From the NCBI GenBank assembly GCA_934541105.1, contig CAKTDA010000003.1:124001-188000 (forward strand): a DNA stretch of 64,000 nt, written 5' to 3'. This DNA comes from an uncultured Luteitalea sp. (lineage in GTDB: Bacteria; Acidobacteriota; Vicinamibacteria; Vicinamibacterales; Vicinamibacteraceae). Positions 17,828-26,770 of the stretch are shown here, piece after piece; the stretch's first letter is position 1, and each line of letters begins with the position of its first letter. A program made the position numbers and the translations under genes. Below the pieces are notes generated by a model. That model made no database searches and was not told the DNA's origin. It worked only from the letters and a program-made list of their open reading frames with translations.

Positions 17828-19195
17828 CTACTGCGTCTTCAGCTTCGCGAGCATCGCGTCGAGCGCGGCGCGATCGTGCCACGTGCCGGCGTGGACGACG
17901 CCGAACCTGTCGAGCGTGCGCGTGACGTCCTGCAGCGGGTTGGCGTTCAGCACGAGCAGGTTCGCCTTCTTGCCCTGCGCGACCGTGCCCTCTTCCTTCT
18001 CCGTGCCGAAGTAGACCGCGACGTTGCGCGTGCCCGAGGCGAGCCCTTCGTACGGCGTGAGGCCTGCCTTGACCACCGCCGCCAGTTCCTGGTGGGTGGC
18101 AATGCCCGGCACGTTCAGGATCTGCGGAGAGTCGGCGCCGAGGAGGATGCCGACGCCGGCATCCTGCATCTGCCTCAGGAGCTTGCCGCGGAACGCCATC
18201 AGGCGCGCACGGTTCTCCGAAGAGGGGTACTGCTTGCCATTGCGGAAGTTGCGCAGGCTCTTCTCCCACTGAGCCCGCAATTCGGGCGTGATGTAGGACA
18301 CCTCGGGGCGCTTGAACAGCGCCTCGACCGGCTCGGGCGAGAGGAAGTTCAGCATCAACGTCTCGGTCGGCACCTGCCAGACCCCGGCGGCCTTCGTCTT
18401 CTGCACGAGCGCCGGAATCTTCCCATCGTCGAGGTGCTGTGCGACGAGGGTGCCGAAGAAGCCCGTGCCTTCGGGCCCGACGGTGGCGCCATCACGCACG
18501 GCGGCCTCGGCATAGCCATCGAGATGGTCGATCGAACGGTAGCCGGCCTCGATGGCGCGGTGCACGCCGACCGCGGCCGGGACGTGCCCGGCAAACGGGA
18601 TGCCCACCTCCTTTGCGGTCTTCGCCAGCGCGTTGAAGGCGTCGAGCGGCACGCCCGGGTGGATCTTGATCAGGTCGTAACCGGCAGCCTTCTGATCGCG
18701 CGCCATCTGCTCGCCGGCAGCAGGCGCCGTCACCGACTGGCCGTTTGCCGACGGCCCCGACGTGTAGATGCGCGGCCCGAGCACCTCGCCCTTCGCCACG
18801 CGGTCGCGGAGCGCGAGCTGCGCCGGATGCCCCTGCATGCTGCGGACCGTCAGGACGCCGTGGATGACGTTGAGCGCGAGGATGCGCTCGTTGTGTGCCG
18901 CATCGGCACCGGCAAGGTGGCCGTGCATCTCGCCGAGGGCCGGCATCACGTACTTGCCGGCGGCATTGACGATCTGGGCACCGGCGGGCGGCTTGATGCT
19001 CCCCGCGGGACCCATCTCCACGATGCGGCCGTCCCGGATGACGAGGGTCTGCCGCTCGAGGACCCGCTCGCGGTCCATGGGGATCACGTTTGCGCCAACG
19101 AGGGCCAGCGCGGGGCCCTGTCCGCGCAGCGGAAGGGTGGTAGCCACGATCGCCGCGACGAGCGCGGCGAGCCCGAGTCGCATTGTGGTTCGCAT
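17828..19195 (-). CDS. Secreted amidohydrolase family protein (imidazolonepropionase-like)
   Basis: A 455-aa protein with a signal peptide (residues 1-26) and the amidohydrolase-superfamily TIM barrel. The first metal motif is H-G-H in MPALGEMHGHLAG, the later histidines are in IPFAGHVP and RSIDHLDGY, and the conserved Asp is in ILLGADSPQ. The C-terminal beta-sandwich segment KKANLLVLNANPL is also typical. These secreted acidobacterial enzymes are annotated as cyclic-imidate or peptide amidases, but the substrate is not determinable here. It is convergent with the M14 gene and downstream of the signalling gene on the same strand. Confidence 0.8.
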   Translation of the reverse strand: MRTTMRLGLAALVAAIVATTLPLRGQGPALALVGANVIPMDRERVLERQTLVIRDGRIVEMGPAGSIKPPAGAQIVNAAGKYVMPALGEMHGHLAGADAAHNERILALNVIHGVLTVRSMQGHPAQLALRDRVAKGEVLGPRIYTSGPSANGQSVTAPAAGEQMARDQKAAGYDLIKIHPGVPLDAFNALAKTAKEVGIPFAGHVPAAVGVHRAIEAGYRSIDHLDGYAEAAVRDGATVGPEGTGFFGTLVAQHLDDGKIPALVQKTKAAGVWQVPTETLMLNFLSPEPVEALFKRPEVSYITPELRAQWEKSLRNFRNGKQYPSSENRARLMAFRGKLLRQMQDAGVGILLGADSPQILNVPGIATHQELAAVVKAGLTPYEGLASGTRNVAVYFGTEKEEGTVAQGKKANLLVLNANPLQDVTRTLDRFGVVHAGTWHDRAALDAMLAKLKTQ

Positions 19196-19237
19196 GGGGG
19201 CAGCATACGTCGGATGGCTGCCCGCCGTACCACTTGT

Positions 19238-19264
19238 CCGCCGTGGCGCGAAGCGCGCAGGCGG
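19238..19264. terminator. GC-rich hairpin downstream of the HD-GYP/GGDEF gene
   Basis: Outer arms ccgcc (19238-19242) and ggcgg (19260-19264) and inner arms gcgcg (19246-19250) and cgcgc (19254-19258) form a stem about 12 bases after the minus-strand stop at 19276. No U-tract follows, so intrinsic termination is doubtful. Confidence 0.35.
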
Positions 19265-19275
19265 AAGTCCGACGG

Positions 19276-21156
19276 CTACATCTTGTGGAAGGGCGGCCGG
19301 GGCTGGACGATGGTGTCGGGCGACGGGCCGTCTCCCGTGTCGTCGCGCCAGCGGTGCTTGTCCTGGTACATGCGAGCGTCAGCGGCAGCAAGGAGCGCCT
19401 CGGACGAATCGCCGTCGCGCGGGAACACGGCCGCGCCGATGCTGACACCGAGCTGGAGGGCGCGCCCGTCGGGCAGGTGGACCCGATGCCGGCGAATCTG
19501 CTCCTGCAGGCCGCGGAGGCGCTCCTCGGCCTCGTCGCGCCCGCATTCCGGCATCATGATGACGAACTCGTCGCCGCCGTACCGCGCGCAGACGTCGTAG
19601 GGCCGCACCGACTGCCGCAGCACGGCCGCCAGTTCGCGCAGCGCCTTGTCGCCGATGGGATGTCCCTCGGTGTCGTTGACGATCTTGAAGTCGTCCACAT
19701 CCACGATCAGCAGCGCGAGGCGCGAGGCCTGGCGTCCCGCACGCGCGAGTTCCTGGGTCAGGTGCATCCACAGGAAGCGCGTGTTCGGCAGTCCCGTCAG
19801 CGGATCGGTCAGCGCCTCTTCCTGGGCGCGCGCGAGCTGCAGCGCGTGGTTGACGACCGGGCCCGCCTGTCGCGCGACCATCTCGAGCAGCCGGCATTCG
19901 TCCTGCGTGTAGCACTCGGGCGTGACGTGATAGACCGCGAGCGCACCCACGAGCTCGTTCTGTTCGCCGTAGAGCGGACACACGATCGACGACCGCAGGC
20001 GCGTGCCGGCCATGGCCTTGTCGGCCGACGGGTCGCCGCCGACGATCGCGCGCTGTTCCCGCAACGAGTGGCCGAACACGCCGGAGTCGGCCGGGGCGTG
20101 CAGCGCGGCGAGCATCTCGGCGTCCACGCCCTCGGTGAACGCCGCCCGGAAGGTGCGGTCCTGCAGGTCGTAGAGATACAGCGCTGTGCTCGAGTAGGGG
20201 ATGACGTGCCGCAGCTTCTGTGCGAGCAGCTGCGCGGTGCCCTCGACGCCGAGCCCCGCGCCGATGGCCTGCGAGATCTCGAACAGCGCGACGTCCTCGC
20301 GGCGCGCCGAGACGATCGACACGAGCGAGCTTCCCGAGGTGCCGACCCTGGCGTCGCACGGCTCGATCGACGGCAGCAGCGTGACGAACCGCTCGACGAG
20401 CATCGGGTCGAGCGACTTGCCCTCCTCCTCGCGGAGGACGGCGAGCGCAGCCTCTCGCGTGAGTCGATCGCGGTAGGGCCGTTCGTTGACGAGCGCGTCG
20501 TAGCAGTCGACGACCGCGAGCACGCGCGCGCCGACGGGGATGGCCTCCCGGACGAGGCCTTCCGGGTACCCCTTGCCGTCCCAGCGCTCGTGGTGCGACC
20601 GCACGAAGGCGGCCACCGACGGGGGCAGCGGCACGTCGGCGATGAGGTCGGCACTCACCTGCGGGTGGATGCGGATCTTGTGGAACTCCTCGACCGACAG
20701 CGGCCCGGGTTTCGACAGGATGTGATCGGGCACCGCAAGCTGCCCGATGTCGAGCAGCAGCGCCGCCGTGCGGAGCGACTCGATCTCGGACGGCGGCAGG
20801 CCGACGGCCTCTGCAAGCGCGGTGGCATAGAGCCGGCGCCGTTGCAGCCGCTTGCCCGACGGATCGTGTTTGGCGTCGATGGCGCTCGACAGTGCCTCGA
20901 CGAGTGACGTGTGCCCCGGCTCGGCCGAACCCGCGCGGCCCGCCTCGCGGGCCGTGTCGGCCGGCTCCACGCGCCCCGACACCAGGCCGGAGGGCCCTCG
21001 CTGCGTGACCCACGCCGTGACGGCCACGCCAATGGCCATGCCGAGCATCGCCGCGGCAGCGCCCGTGACGCCCGCCGCCAGCAGCAGCGCGCCGGCGACC
21101 GCGCAGGCTCCCGCCGCGACGAGGGGCAGGTAGGCAGTGACGTGTCGCGCGATCAC
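19276..21156 (-). CDS. Degenerate HD-GYP - GAF - GGDEF signalling protein
   Basis: A 626-aa protein. Two hydrophobic segments at about 8-50 anchor it in the membrane. Residues about 85-245 form an HD-GYP domain with intact GYP (196-198, HHERWDGKGYP). However, the HD pair is L135-D136 and the usual GHS histidine is replaced by Lys/Arg (SGKRLQ), so phosphodiesterase activity is doubtful. A GAF domain occupies about 280-435. A diguanylate cyclase domain with intact G-G-D-E-F (YGGDEFVIMMPE) occupies about 440-605 and should make cyclic di-GMP. The GTG start has GGAGGGCC just upstream. It presumably links a small-molecule signal sensed by GAF to c-di-GMP synthesis. Confidence 0.85.
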   Translation of the reverse strand: MIARHVTAYLPLVAAGACAVAGALLLAAGVTGAAAAMLGMAIGVAVTAWVTQRGPSGLVSGRVEPADTAREAGRAGSAEPGHTSLVEALSSAIDAKHDPSGKRLQRRRLYATALAEAVGLPPSEIESLRTAALLLDIGQLAVPDHILSKPGPLSVEEFHKIRIHPQVSADLIADVPLPPSVAAFVRSHHERWDGKGYPEGLVREAIPVGARVLAVVDCYDALVNERPYRDRLTREAALAVLREEEGKSLDPMLVERFVTLLPSIEPCDARVGTSGSSLVSIVSARREDVALFEISQAIGAGLGVEGTAQLLAQKLRHVIPYSSTALYLYDLQDRTFRAAFTEGVDAEMLAALHAPADSGVFGHSLREQRAIVGGDPSADKAMAGTRLRSSIVCPLYGEQNELVGALAVYHVTPECYTQDECRLLEMVARQAGPVVNHALQLARAQEEALTDPLTGLPNTRFLWMHLTQELARAGRQASRLALLIVDVDDFKIVNDTEGHPIGDKALRELAAVLRQSVRPYDVCARYGGDEFVIMMPECGRDEAEERLRGLQEQIRRHRVHLPDGRALQLGVSIGAAVFPRDGDSSEALLAAADARMYQDKHRWRDDTGDGPSPDTIVQPRPPFHKM

Positions 21157-21239
21157 GATGGCCCTCCAGTATCCGCGATCCCGATCGCGCCCGGCAACGG
21201 TTCCTTGACGCGGGGCCGCCGCGGTGTCACCGTGATCGA

Positions 21240-21608
21240 ATGGCAGTCGCGCTGGCGTCCCGCTTCAGGGCGCTCTGGCTCGTGTGCCTGCTCGTGCTCA
21301 CGCCGGCAGGCCCGCTGGGCCTCGTGGTCTCCGACCACGGGCCTGGCGGCAGCGTGCACGCCGCGACGGTCATCCACGACGAGTCCGACCACGGGATCTC
21401 CGCCGGTGCGCTGGCCGAGGACTCGCAGGACCGTCACTGCTTCTATTGCCAATCGACGTCCTCGCTCCGCTTCGGCTGGAGCGACACCACCGTGGCGGTG
21501 CGCGCACCCGCGTGCTCGCCGGTGGACTGGCCGGAGGCGGAGGGCGACCTCCTCCGCGACCGGCTGCGCCACGCGCTTCCTGCCCGCGCGCCACCCCGCG
21601 CCTCCTGA
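21240..21608 (+). CDS. Small secreted Cys/His-containing protein upstream of TonB receptor
   Basis: A 122-aa protein with a signal peptide (ALWLVCLLVLTPAGPLGLVV). The mature part has several His/Asp residues and a C-F-Y-C pair (DRHCFYCQ). Small exported proteins of this kind often precede metal-related outer-membrane receptors, and here the TonB receptor follows 142 bp downstream on the same strand. A role in metal handling is inference from the motif and position only. No characterised family was recognised. The high G+C content makes spurious ORFs common, so it may not be a gene. Confidence 0.5.
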   Translation: MAVALASRFRALWLVCLLVLTPAGPLGLVVSDHGPGGSVHAATVIHDESDHGISAGALAEDSQDRHCFYCQSTSSLRFGWSDTTVAVRAPACSPVDWPEAEGDLLRDRLRHALPARAPPRAS

Positions 21609-21750
21609 TCGGCCCACGGCCGACCGCTCGCTGCCGTCTTCACGAATCTCGGGAACTCCGGTGCCGCGCCGCAGCCGCGCGCCGGGCAGGCCGTCGCACG
21701 GCCTGGAGCGGGGCGCATCCAGGGCGCCCGCTGCTGCACGGGGTGTACGC

Positions 21751-24045
21751 ATGTTCAGCTTCTCTTGCGTTTCCGCGGCGCCACGGCCGCGTCCTCTCCT
21801 GGGGGCGGCCCTTGCCGGCGTGCTCCTGCTGGCCGGCCACCCGGCGCACGCCCAGTCGGACCAGCCGCCTGACGCCACCGGGCGCGTGCTCGGCGTTGTC
21901 GTGGCAGGCGAGACGCGCCGGCCCGTCGCCGGCGCGATCGTCATGGTCGACGAACTGCCGGGCCCGACCGTCGTCACCGACGATGGAGGGCGCTTCGTCG
22001 CTCAGGCGCCGGGTTCCGGCGTCGTCCACCTGCGCGTCATTGCCGATGGCTTCCTGCCGATGCGCATCGAGCTCGAGATGGCGCAAGCCATGGCGCCGCT
22101 CGAGATCACGCTCCAGGACGACATCCACTACGCGGAAGCCGTGACCGTCGGCCCGGCGCCGCGCGATCCCTTCGAGTCGTATCAGCCAACGTCCGTGCTG
22201 GCGGGCCAGGAGCTCGACATCAAGACCGACGGATCGCTCGGCGCGCTCCTGCGGACCGAGCCCGGCGTGTCCGAGCGTTCGATGGGTCCCGGGCCGTCGC
22301 GGCCGATCATCCGCGGGCAGGATGGCGATCGCGTGCTCGTGCTCCAGAACAGCCAGCGCACGGGCGACCTCTCCAGCCAATCGGGCGATCACGGGGTCAC
22401 CATCAACCCGGCCGCAGCCACGCAGGTCGAGGTCGTCCGCGGGCCCGCAACGCTGCTCTACGGCGCCAACGCCATCGGCGGCCTGGTCAACGTGATCTCC
22501 AACCAGGTGCCGACGCGGCCGGTGACCACGACCACTGGCCAGGCACAGGTGGACCTGGCCACCAATGCCGGACAGGCCGCAGCTGCCGGCGACGTCACCG
22601 TGGGCAACGGCCGCTGGGCGCTGAACGTCGGCGCTTCGGCCCGCCGCGCCGGCGACTACGGGACGCCGCTCGGCGACGTGGACAACTCGCAAACCCGCGG
22701 CGCCTTCGGCAGCGTCGGCGTGGCGCGCACGACGCAGGACGGCTACCTCGGCGCGAGCGTGCAGATCGACGATGCGCGGTATGGCGTGCCGGTGGTGCAT
22801 GGCGGCAGCATCGAGCTGACGCCGCAGCGGCAGGTCTACGGCGCCCGTGGCGAGTTCCGCAACCTGCCCGGCTTCTTCACGTCGGCGCGCGGCGGGCTCG
22901 CGTTCCATCGCTATCGCCACGACGAGCAGGAGGGCGGCGTCGTCGGCACGCGATTCGAGAACGACCTGCTCGACATGGACCTGCGTGCCACGCACGCGCC
23001 CCTCGGCCGCATGACGGGCACCGTCGGCATCTCGGGCTACACGCGTCGCTTCGAGGCGTTCGGTGAAGAGGCCCTTTCGCCGCGCATCGACCAGGGCGTG
23101 TTCTCGGCGTTCACGTACCAGGAGCTCGCGTGGTCGCACGTCACGGTGCAGTTCGGGGCCCGCTACGACCATGCGGGCTATGCGCCCGCGGGCGGGCTGC
23201 GTCCGCGGTCGTTCGACAACGTCTCGTTCTCGGTCGGATCACTGCTGCGGCCGACGGACGCGAGCACGCTGGCGATCAGCTTTGCGCGCGCGGCCCGCAA
23301 TCCGGCACTCGAGGAGCTCTACTTCTTCGGGGAGCACGCGGGTAACCTCGCCTTCGAGATCGGCAACCCGTCGCTCGACTCGGAAGTGGCCTACGGGCTC
23401 GACGTGTCGTACCGCGTGCGGCTGCCGCGGTTCTCGGGCGAGGTCACGTACTTCAACAACACCGTGCGCGACTACATCTTCCGCAACGAGATCGACGAGG
23501 AGGAGTTCGAGGCCCGTTTCGGCCACGACCACGACCACGACCACGACCACGATCATGAGCACGCGCACGATCACGGCGATGGGGCGGAGGAGTATCCCTA
23601 CGTCGAGTTCATCGGGCGCGACGCGCGGCTGCAGGGCGTGGAGGCCCACGCCGACGTCGACCTGACCTCTGGCCTGCATCTCGAATTCGGGCTCGACACG
23701 GTGCGTGGCCGCCAGTCCGACGACCTCGGGCCGCTGCCGCGCATCCCGCCTGTGCGGTTCACGGGCGGCCTGCGCTATCACCGGAACGCACTCCAGGCCG
23801 GTGCGCAGGTCGTGAAGGCGCTCGAGCAGGATCGCGTGTATGGCGTCGAGACGGCCACCGATGGCTACACGACGCTGCGGGTGTTCGGCGCGTACTCTGT
23901 GCCCGCCGGACGGCTGCTGCACACCTTCTCGGCGCGCGTGGACAACGTCACCAACACGCTGTACCGCAACCACCTGAGCCTGTTGAAGGACATCATCCCG
24001 GAGATGGGCCGCAGCGCGCGGGTCGTGTGGAGCGTGAGGTTCTGA
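21751..24045 (+). CDS. TonB-dependent outer-membrane receptor with histidine-rich loop (ZnuD-like)
   Basis: A 764-aa outer-membrane receptor. A signal peptide (1-35) is followed by a carboxypeptidase-regulatory-like domain at about 45-125 (GRVLGVVVAGETRRPVAGAIV). The plug is at about 135-255 (PIIRGQDGDRVLVLQN, VEVVRGPATLLYGANAIGG) and a 22-strand-type barrel runs to a terminal Phe. Residues 592-608 are a run with nine histidines alternating mostly with aspartate, in a predicted external loop. The zinc receptor ZnuD of Neisseria has a comparable His-rich loop, so zinc or another transition metal is the likely ligand. The frame is open far upstream; the ATG at 21751 begins the signal peptide. 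No Zur-like operator was recognised. Confidence 0.85.
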   Translation: MFSFSCVSAAPRPRPLLGAALAGVLLLAGHPAHAQSDQPPDATGRVLGVVVAGETRRPVAGAIVMVDELPGPTVVTDDGGRFVAQAPGSGVVHLRVIADGFLPMRIELEMAQAMAPLEITLQDDIHYAEAVTVGPAPRDPFESYQPTSVLAGQELDIKTDGSLGALLRTEPGVSERSMGPGPSRPIIRGQDGDRVLVLQNSQRTGDLSSQSGDHGVTINPAAATQVEVVRGPATLLYGANAIGGLVNVISNQVPTRPVTTTTGQAQVDLATNAGQAAAAGDVTVGNGRWALNVGASARRAGDYGTPLGDVDNSQTRGAFGSVGVARTTQDGYLGASVQIDDARYGVPVVHGGSIELTPQRQVYGARGEFRNLPGFFTSARGGLAFHRYRHDEQEGGVVGTRFENDLLDMDLRATHAPLGRMTGTVGISGYTRRFEAFGEEALSPRIDQGVFSAFTYQELAWSHVTVQFGARYDHAGYAPAGGLRPRSFDNVSFSVGSLLRPTDASTLAISFARAARNPALEELYFFGEHAGNLAFEIGNPSLDSEVAYGLDVSYRVRLPRFSGEVTYFNNTVRDYIFRNEIDEEEFEARFGHDHDHDHDHDHEHAHDHGDGAEEYPYVEFIGRDARLQGVEAHADVDLTSGLHLEFGLDTVRGRQSDDLGPLPRIPPVRFTGGLRYHRNALQAGAQVVKALEQDRVYGVETATDGYTTLRVFGAYSVPAGRLLHTFSARVDNVTNTLYRNHLSLLKDIIPEMGRSARVVWSVRF

Positions 24046-24057
24046 CGCGGAACCGAC

Positions 24058-24621
24058 TCAGAGGCGGCTGTCCCACAACGGCTCGGGCACGCCGCGCGCG
24101 TGGTTCTCGTACCGCGCCATGACGAAGAGGGCGTCCGAGAGCCGGTTCAGGTAAGGCACGACGTACGCACCAATCGGCTCGCTGCGGCCGAGCGCGATGG
24201 CTTCGCGCTCGGCGCGGCGGCAGATCGTCCGGGCCAGCTGGAGGTGCGCGGCCCCAGGGGCGCCGCCGGGGAGCACGAAGTTCTCGAGTGGACCGACGAC
24301 ATCGTTGAGCTCATCCATCAGCCCTTCGAGGGCATCGACATGGCGGGCGGCAACCTGCGGCATCTCGAATCGCGCCTTGTCTTCCTCGAGGAAGCACAGG
24401 TCGGATCCGAGGTGGAACAACTCGTTCTGGATGCCCGCGAGGGCCTCCGCGAGTCGCGGCGCGAGGCCCGCGGCAATCGCCACGCCAATCGCGGAGTTGA
24501 GTTCGTCGACGGTGCCGTAGGCGGCCACCCGCGGCGCGTCTTTCGGGACGCGCTGCCCGCCGCCGAGCCCGGTGGAGCCGTCATCCCCCTTGCGCGTGTA
24601 GATGCGCGTCAGCCGAGGCAT
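24058..24621 (-). CDS. Cob(I)yrinic acid a,c-diamide adenosyltransferase, PduO type
   Basis: A 187-aa cytosolic enzyme that adenosylates cob(I)alamin using ATP. The N-terminal ATP-binding motif is clear ([15 protein letters not shown]), as are [12 protein letters not shown], the conserved [10 protein letters not shown] helix and the C-terminal [17 protein letters not shown]. Length and motifs match PduO/MMAB enzymes. The ATG at 24621 was chosen because it gives the standard N-terminus [13 protein letters not shown]; the longer frame upstream runs through the divergent gluQ gene. No cobalamin synthesis gene lies beside it, so it probably salvages imported corrinoids. Confidence 0.92.
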   Translation of the reverse strand: MPRLTRIYTRKGDDGSTGLGGGQRVPKDAPRVAAYGTVDELNSAIGVAIAAGLAPRLAEALAGIQNELFHLGSDLCFLEEDKARFEMPQVAARHVDALEGLMDELNDVVGPLENFVLPGGAPGAAHLQLARTICRRAEREAIALGRSEPIGAYVVPYLNRLSDALFVMARYENHARGVPEPLWDSRL

Positions 24622-24660
24622 GGGGCATTCTAAACGCCGAACGGGGAACGCCGAACAACG

Positions 24661-25503
24661 ATGCCACCGACTGGCCGACTGGCCCCCACGCCGTCCGGGC
24701 TGCTGCACCTGGGCAACGTGTGTGCGTTTGCCGCGGCGTGGCTGTCGGCCCGTGCGGAGGGCGGGCGCCTGCTGCTGCGCGTCGAGGACGTGGATCGCGG
24801 GCGCGCGCGGCCCGACGTCGAACAGGCATTGCGCGACGACATGGCGTGGCTCGGCATCACGTGGGACGAGGAGGTCACGCGGCAGTCCGCACGCCACTAC
24901 GGCCCGGCGCTCGCGCGCCTGGCGCCGCGCCTCTATCGCTGCGTGTGCACACGTGCGATGCGCGAGCGTCCCGTGCCACCTGGCTCGGGTTGCCCGGGCG
25001 GCTGCGCCGACGAGGAACACGCTGACGGTGCGGTGCGCTTCAGGCTGGAGCCGGGCGCGGTCACGTTCGTGGATCGCCGCTGGGGCGTCCAGCACGCCGA
25101 CCCGTGCGCATTCGGTGACCCGATCCTCGTTCGCCGCGACGGGCTCGTGTCCTACAACCTTGCCGTCGTGGCCGATGACGTCGTCGACGGCGTGACCGAC
25201 GTCGTCCGCGGCAGCGACCTGCTCGAGTACACGGCGGTCCAGATCCAGCTGTGGGAGTCGCTCGGCGCGGCGCCGCCACGCTGGCTCCACACGCCGCTCA
25301 TCGTCGGGCGCGATGGCAGGAAGCTGTCGAAGTCCCACGGGTCGGCGCACGTCGGGGCGATGCGCGATGCCGGGGCCTCACCCGCCGACGTGTGGTGCGT
25401 GGTGCTGCCATGGCTCGGGCTGCAGGGCACGTCGCTGTCGGACGTGCTCCCGCAGTGGACGCCCGCGCTCGGCGAGCTCGGGCCGATCACCGTGGACGCG
25501 TGA
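24661..25503 (+). CDS. gluQ: Glutamyl-Q tRNA(Asp) synthetase
   Basis: A 280-aa class-I synthetase-like enzyme that attaches glutamate to queuosine in tRNA(Asp). It has the truncated GluRS architecture, with the HIGH-like site in [14 protein letters not shown], a zinc-binding cysteine cluster around 97-118 (C..C then GCPGGCADE) and the KMSKS-like site KLSKS. It lacks the anticodon-binding domain, as expected for GluQ-RS. A queC gene for queuosine precursor synthesis is present at 53191-53880. The 3' end overlaps the convergent M19 dipeptidase gene by 17 bp. Confidence 0.9.
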   Translation: MPPTGRLAPTPSGLLHLGNVCAFAAAWLSARAEGGRLLLRVEDVDRGRARPDVEQALRDDMAWLGITWDEEVTRQSARHYGPALARLAPRLYRCVCTRAMRERPVPPGSGCPGGCADEEHADGAVRFRLEPGAVTFVDRRWGVQHADPCAFGDPILVRRDGLVSYNLAVVADDVVDGVTDVVRGSDLLEYTAVQIQLWESLGAAPPRWLHTPLIVGRDGRKLSKSHGSAHVGAMRDAGASPADVWCVVLPWLGLQGTSLSDVLPQWTPALGELGPITVDA

Positions 25504-26758
25504 CCGCGGCGTGCGGCTGCGCCTTCACGAGGCGGGCAGCGACCGCCTCGGCCTGCCGCATCACCCGCAGGATGTTGCCGCTCGTGATCTTCTTCACGTC
25601 GTCGTCCGAGTAGCCGCGCCGCAGCAGTTCGGCGACGAGGGCCGGGTACGTGCGGACGTCCTCGAGCCCCTGCACGACCGACGTGATCCCGTCGAAATCG
25701 CCGCCGAAGCCGATGTGATCGATGCCGGCGACCTTGCGGATGTGATCCACGTGGTCGGCGACCTGCGCGAGCGTCGCACGAGGTGCCGGGTTCTTCGCCG
25801 TCCATGCCGAGAGCGCGGCCTTGTGCGCGGCGGCGTCACCGGGATGCAGCGTGCGCAGGCGCTCGTTCTCGGCCGAGGCGCGCCGATTGTAGGCGCTCAC
25901 CTCGGGTGAGACGAAGCCGGGGACGAACGTCACCATCACGATGCCGCCGTTCTTCGTGACCTGGCGCAGGATGTCGTCGGGCACGTTGCGGGGCACGTCG
26001 CACACCGCGCGCGCGTTCGAGTGCGAGAAGATCACCGGCGCCTGCGACACGCGAATCGCGTCGGCCATCGTGTCGGGCGACACGTGGCTCAGGTCCACGA
26101 GCATTCCGAGGCGGTTCATCTCGCGGACGACGTCCTCGCCGAAGGCCGACAGCCCGCCGTGCGCGGGCGTGTCCGTGGCCGAGTCCGCCCACGGCACGTT
26201 GCGGCTGTGCGTGAGCGTCATGTACCCCACGCCGAGCCGACGGAACATGCGCAGGGTGCCGAGCGATCCGTCGATCGAGTGTCCGCCTTCGATGCCCGCA
26301 ATGGAGCCGATGCGCCCGGCGCGCATCGCCTGTTCCATCTCGTCGGCCGTGCGGACGAGCGTGAAGGCCTCCGGGTAGCGCCGCATCATCTCGTGGACGG
26401 CATCCACCTGTTCGAGCGTGGCACTGACGGCCCCGTCGCCCTGCAGGTCGGCCGGCACGTACACGGACCAGAACTGCCCGCCGACGTGGCCCTGACGCAG
26501 CCGCGGGATGTCGGTCATCATCGCCGGCTGCGGCTTCGCGATGTCGCGCGCGTCGAAGTCATAGCGCACCTTCTCGCGCATCTCCCACGGCAGGTCGTTG
26601 TGCCCGTCGATGACCGGCGCCTGGGTCATCAGGGCGTCCGCGCGGGCCGCGAGCGCGCCGGCGGCCTGTGGCGGAGCCGCCGGCTGGGCGACGAGGCCGA
26701 CGCCGGCGGCGACGATCAGTCCGGCGGCGAGGATGGGCGTGCGAATCGTGTGCGACAT
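25487..26758 (-). CDS. Membrane dipeptidase (M19, renal dipeptidase family), exported
   Basis: A 423-aa zinc dipeptidase with a signal peptide (1-25). The first metal ligands are in APVIDGHNDLPWE, the bridging Glu is in GIEGGHSIDG, and later ligands are in LVDLSHVSPDTM and PVIFSHSNARAV. The C-terminal GIDHIGFGGDFDG completes the active site. It would hydrolyse dipeptides in the periplasm, fitting the peptide-degrading profile of the region. The stop lies inside the 3' end of gluQ. Confidence 0.92.
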   Translation of the reverse strand: MSHTIRTPILAAGLIVAAGVGLVAQPAAPPQAAGALAARADALMTQAPVIDGHNDLPWEMREKVRYDFDARDIAKPQPAMMTDIPRLRQGHVGGQFWSVYVPADLQGDGAVSATLEQVDAVHEMMRRYPEAFTLVRTADEMEQAMRAGRIGSIAGIEGGHSIDGSLGTLRMFRRLGVGYMTLTHSRNVPWADSATDTPAHGGLSAFGEDVVREMNRLGMLVDLSHVSPDTMADAIRVSQAPVIFSHSNARAVCDVPRNVPDDILRQVTKNGGIVMVTFVPGFVSPEVSAYNRRASAENERLRTLHPGDAAAHKAALSAWTAKNPAPRATLAQVADHVDHIRKVAGIDHIGFGGDFDGITSVVQGLEDVRTYPALVAELLRRGYSDDDVKKITSGNILRVMRQAEAVAARLVKAQPHAAVTRPR

Positions 26759-26770
26759 GTCGGTCCCTGG

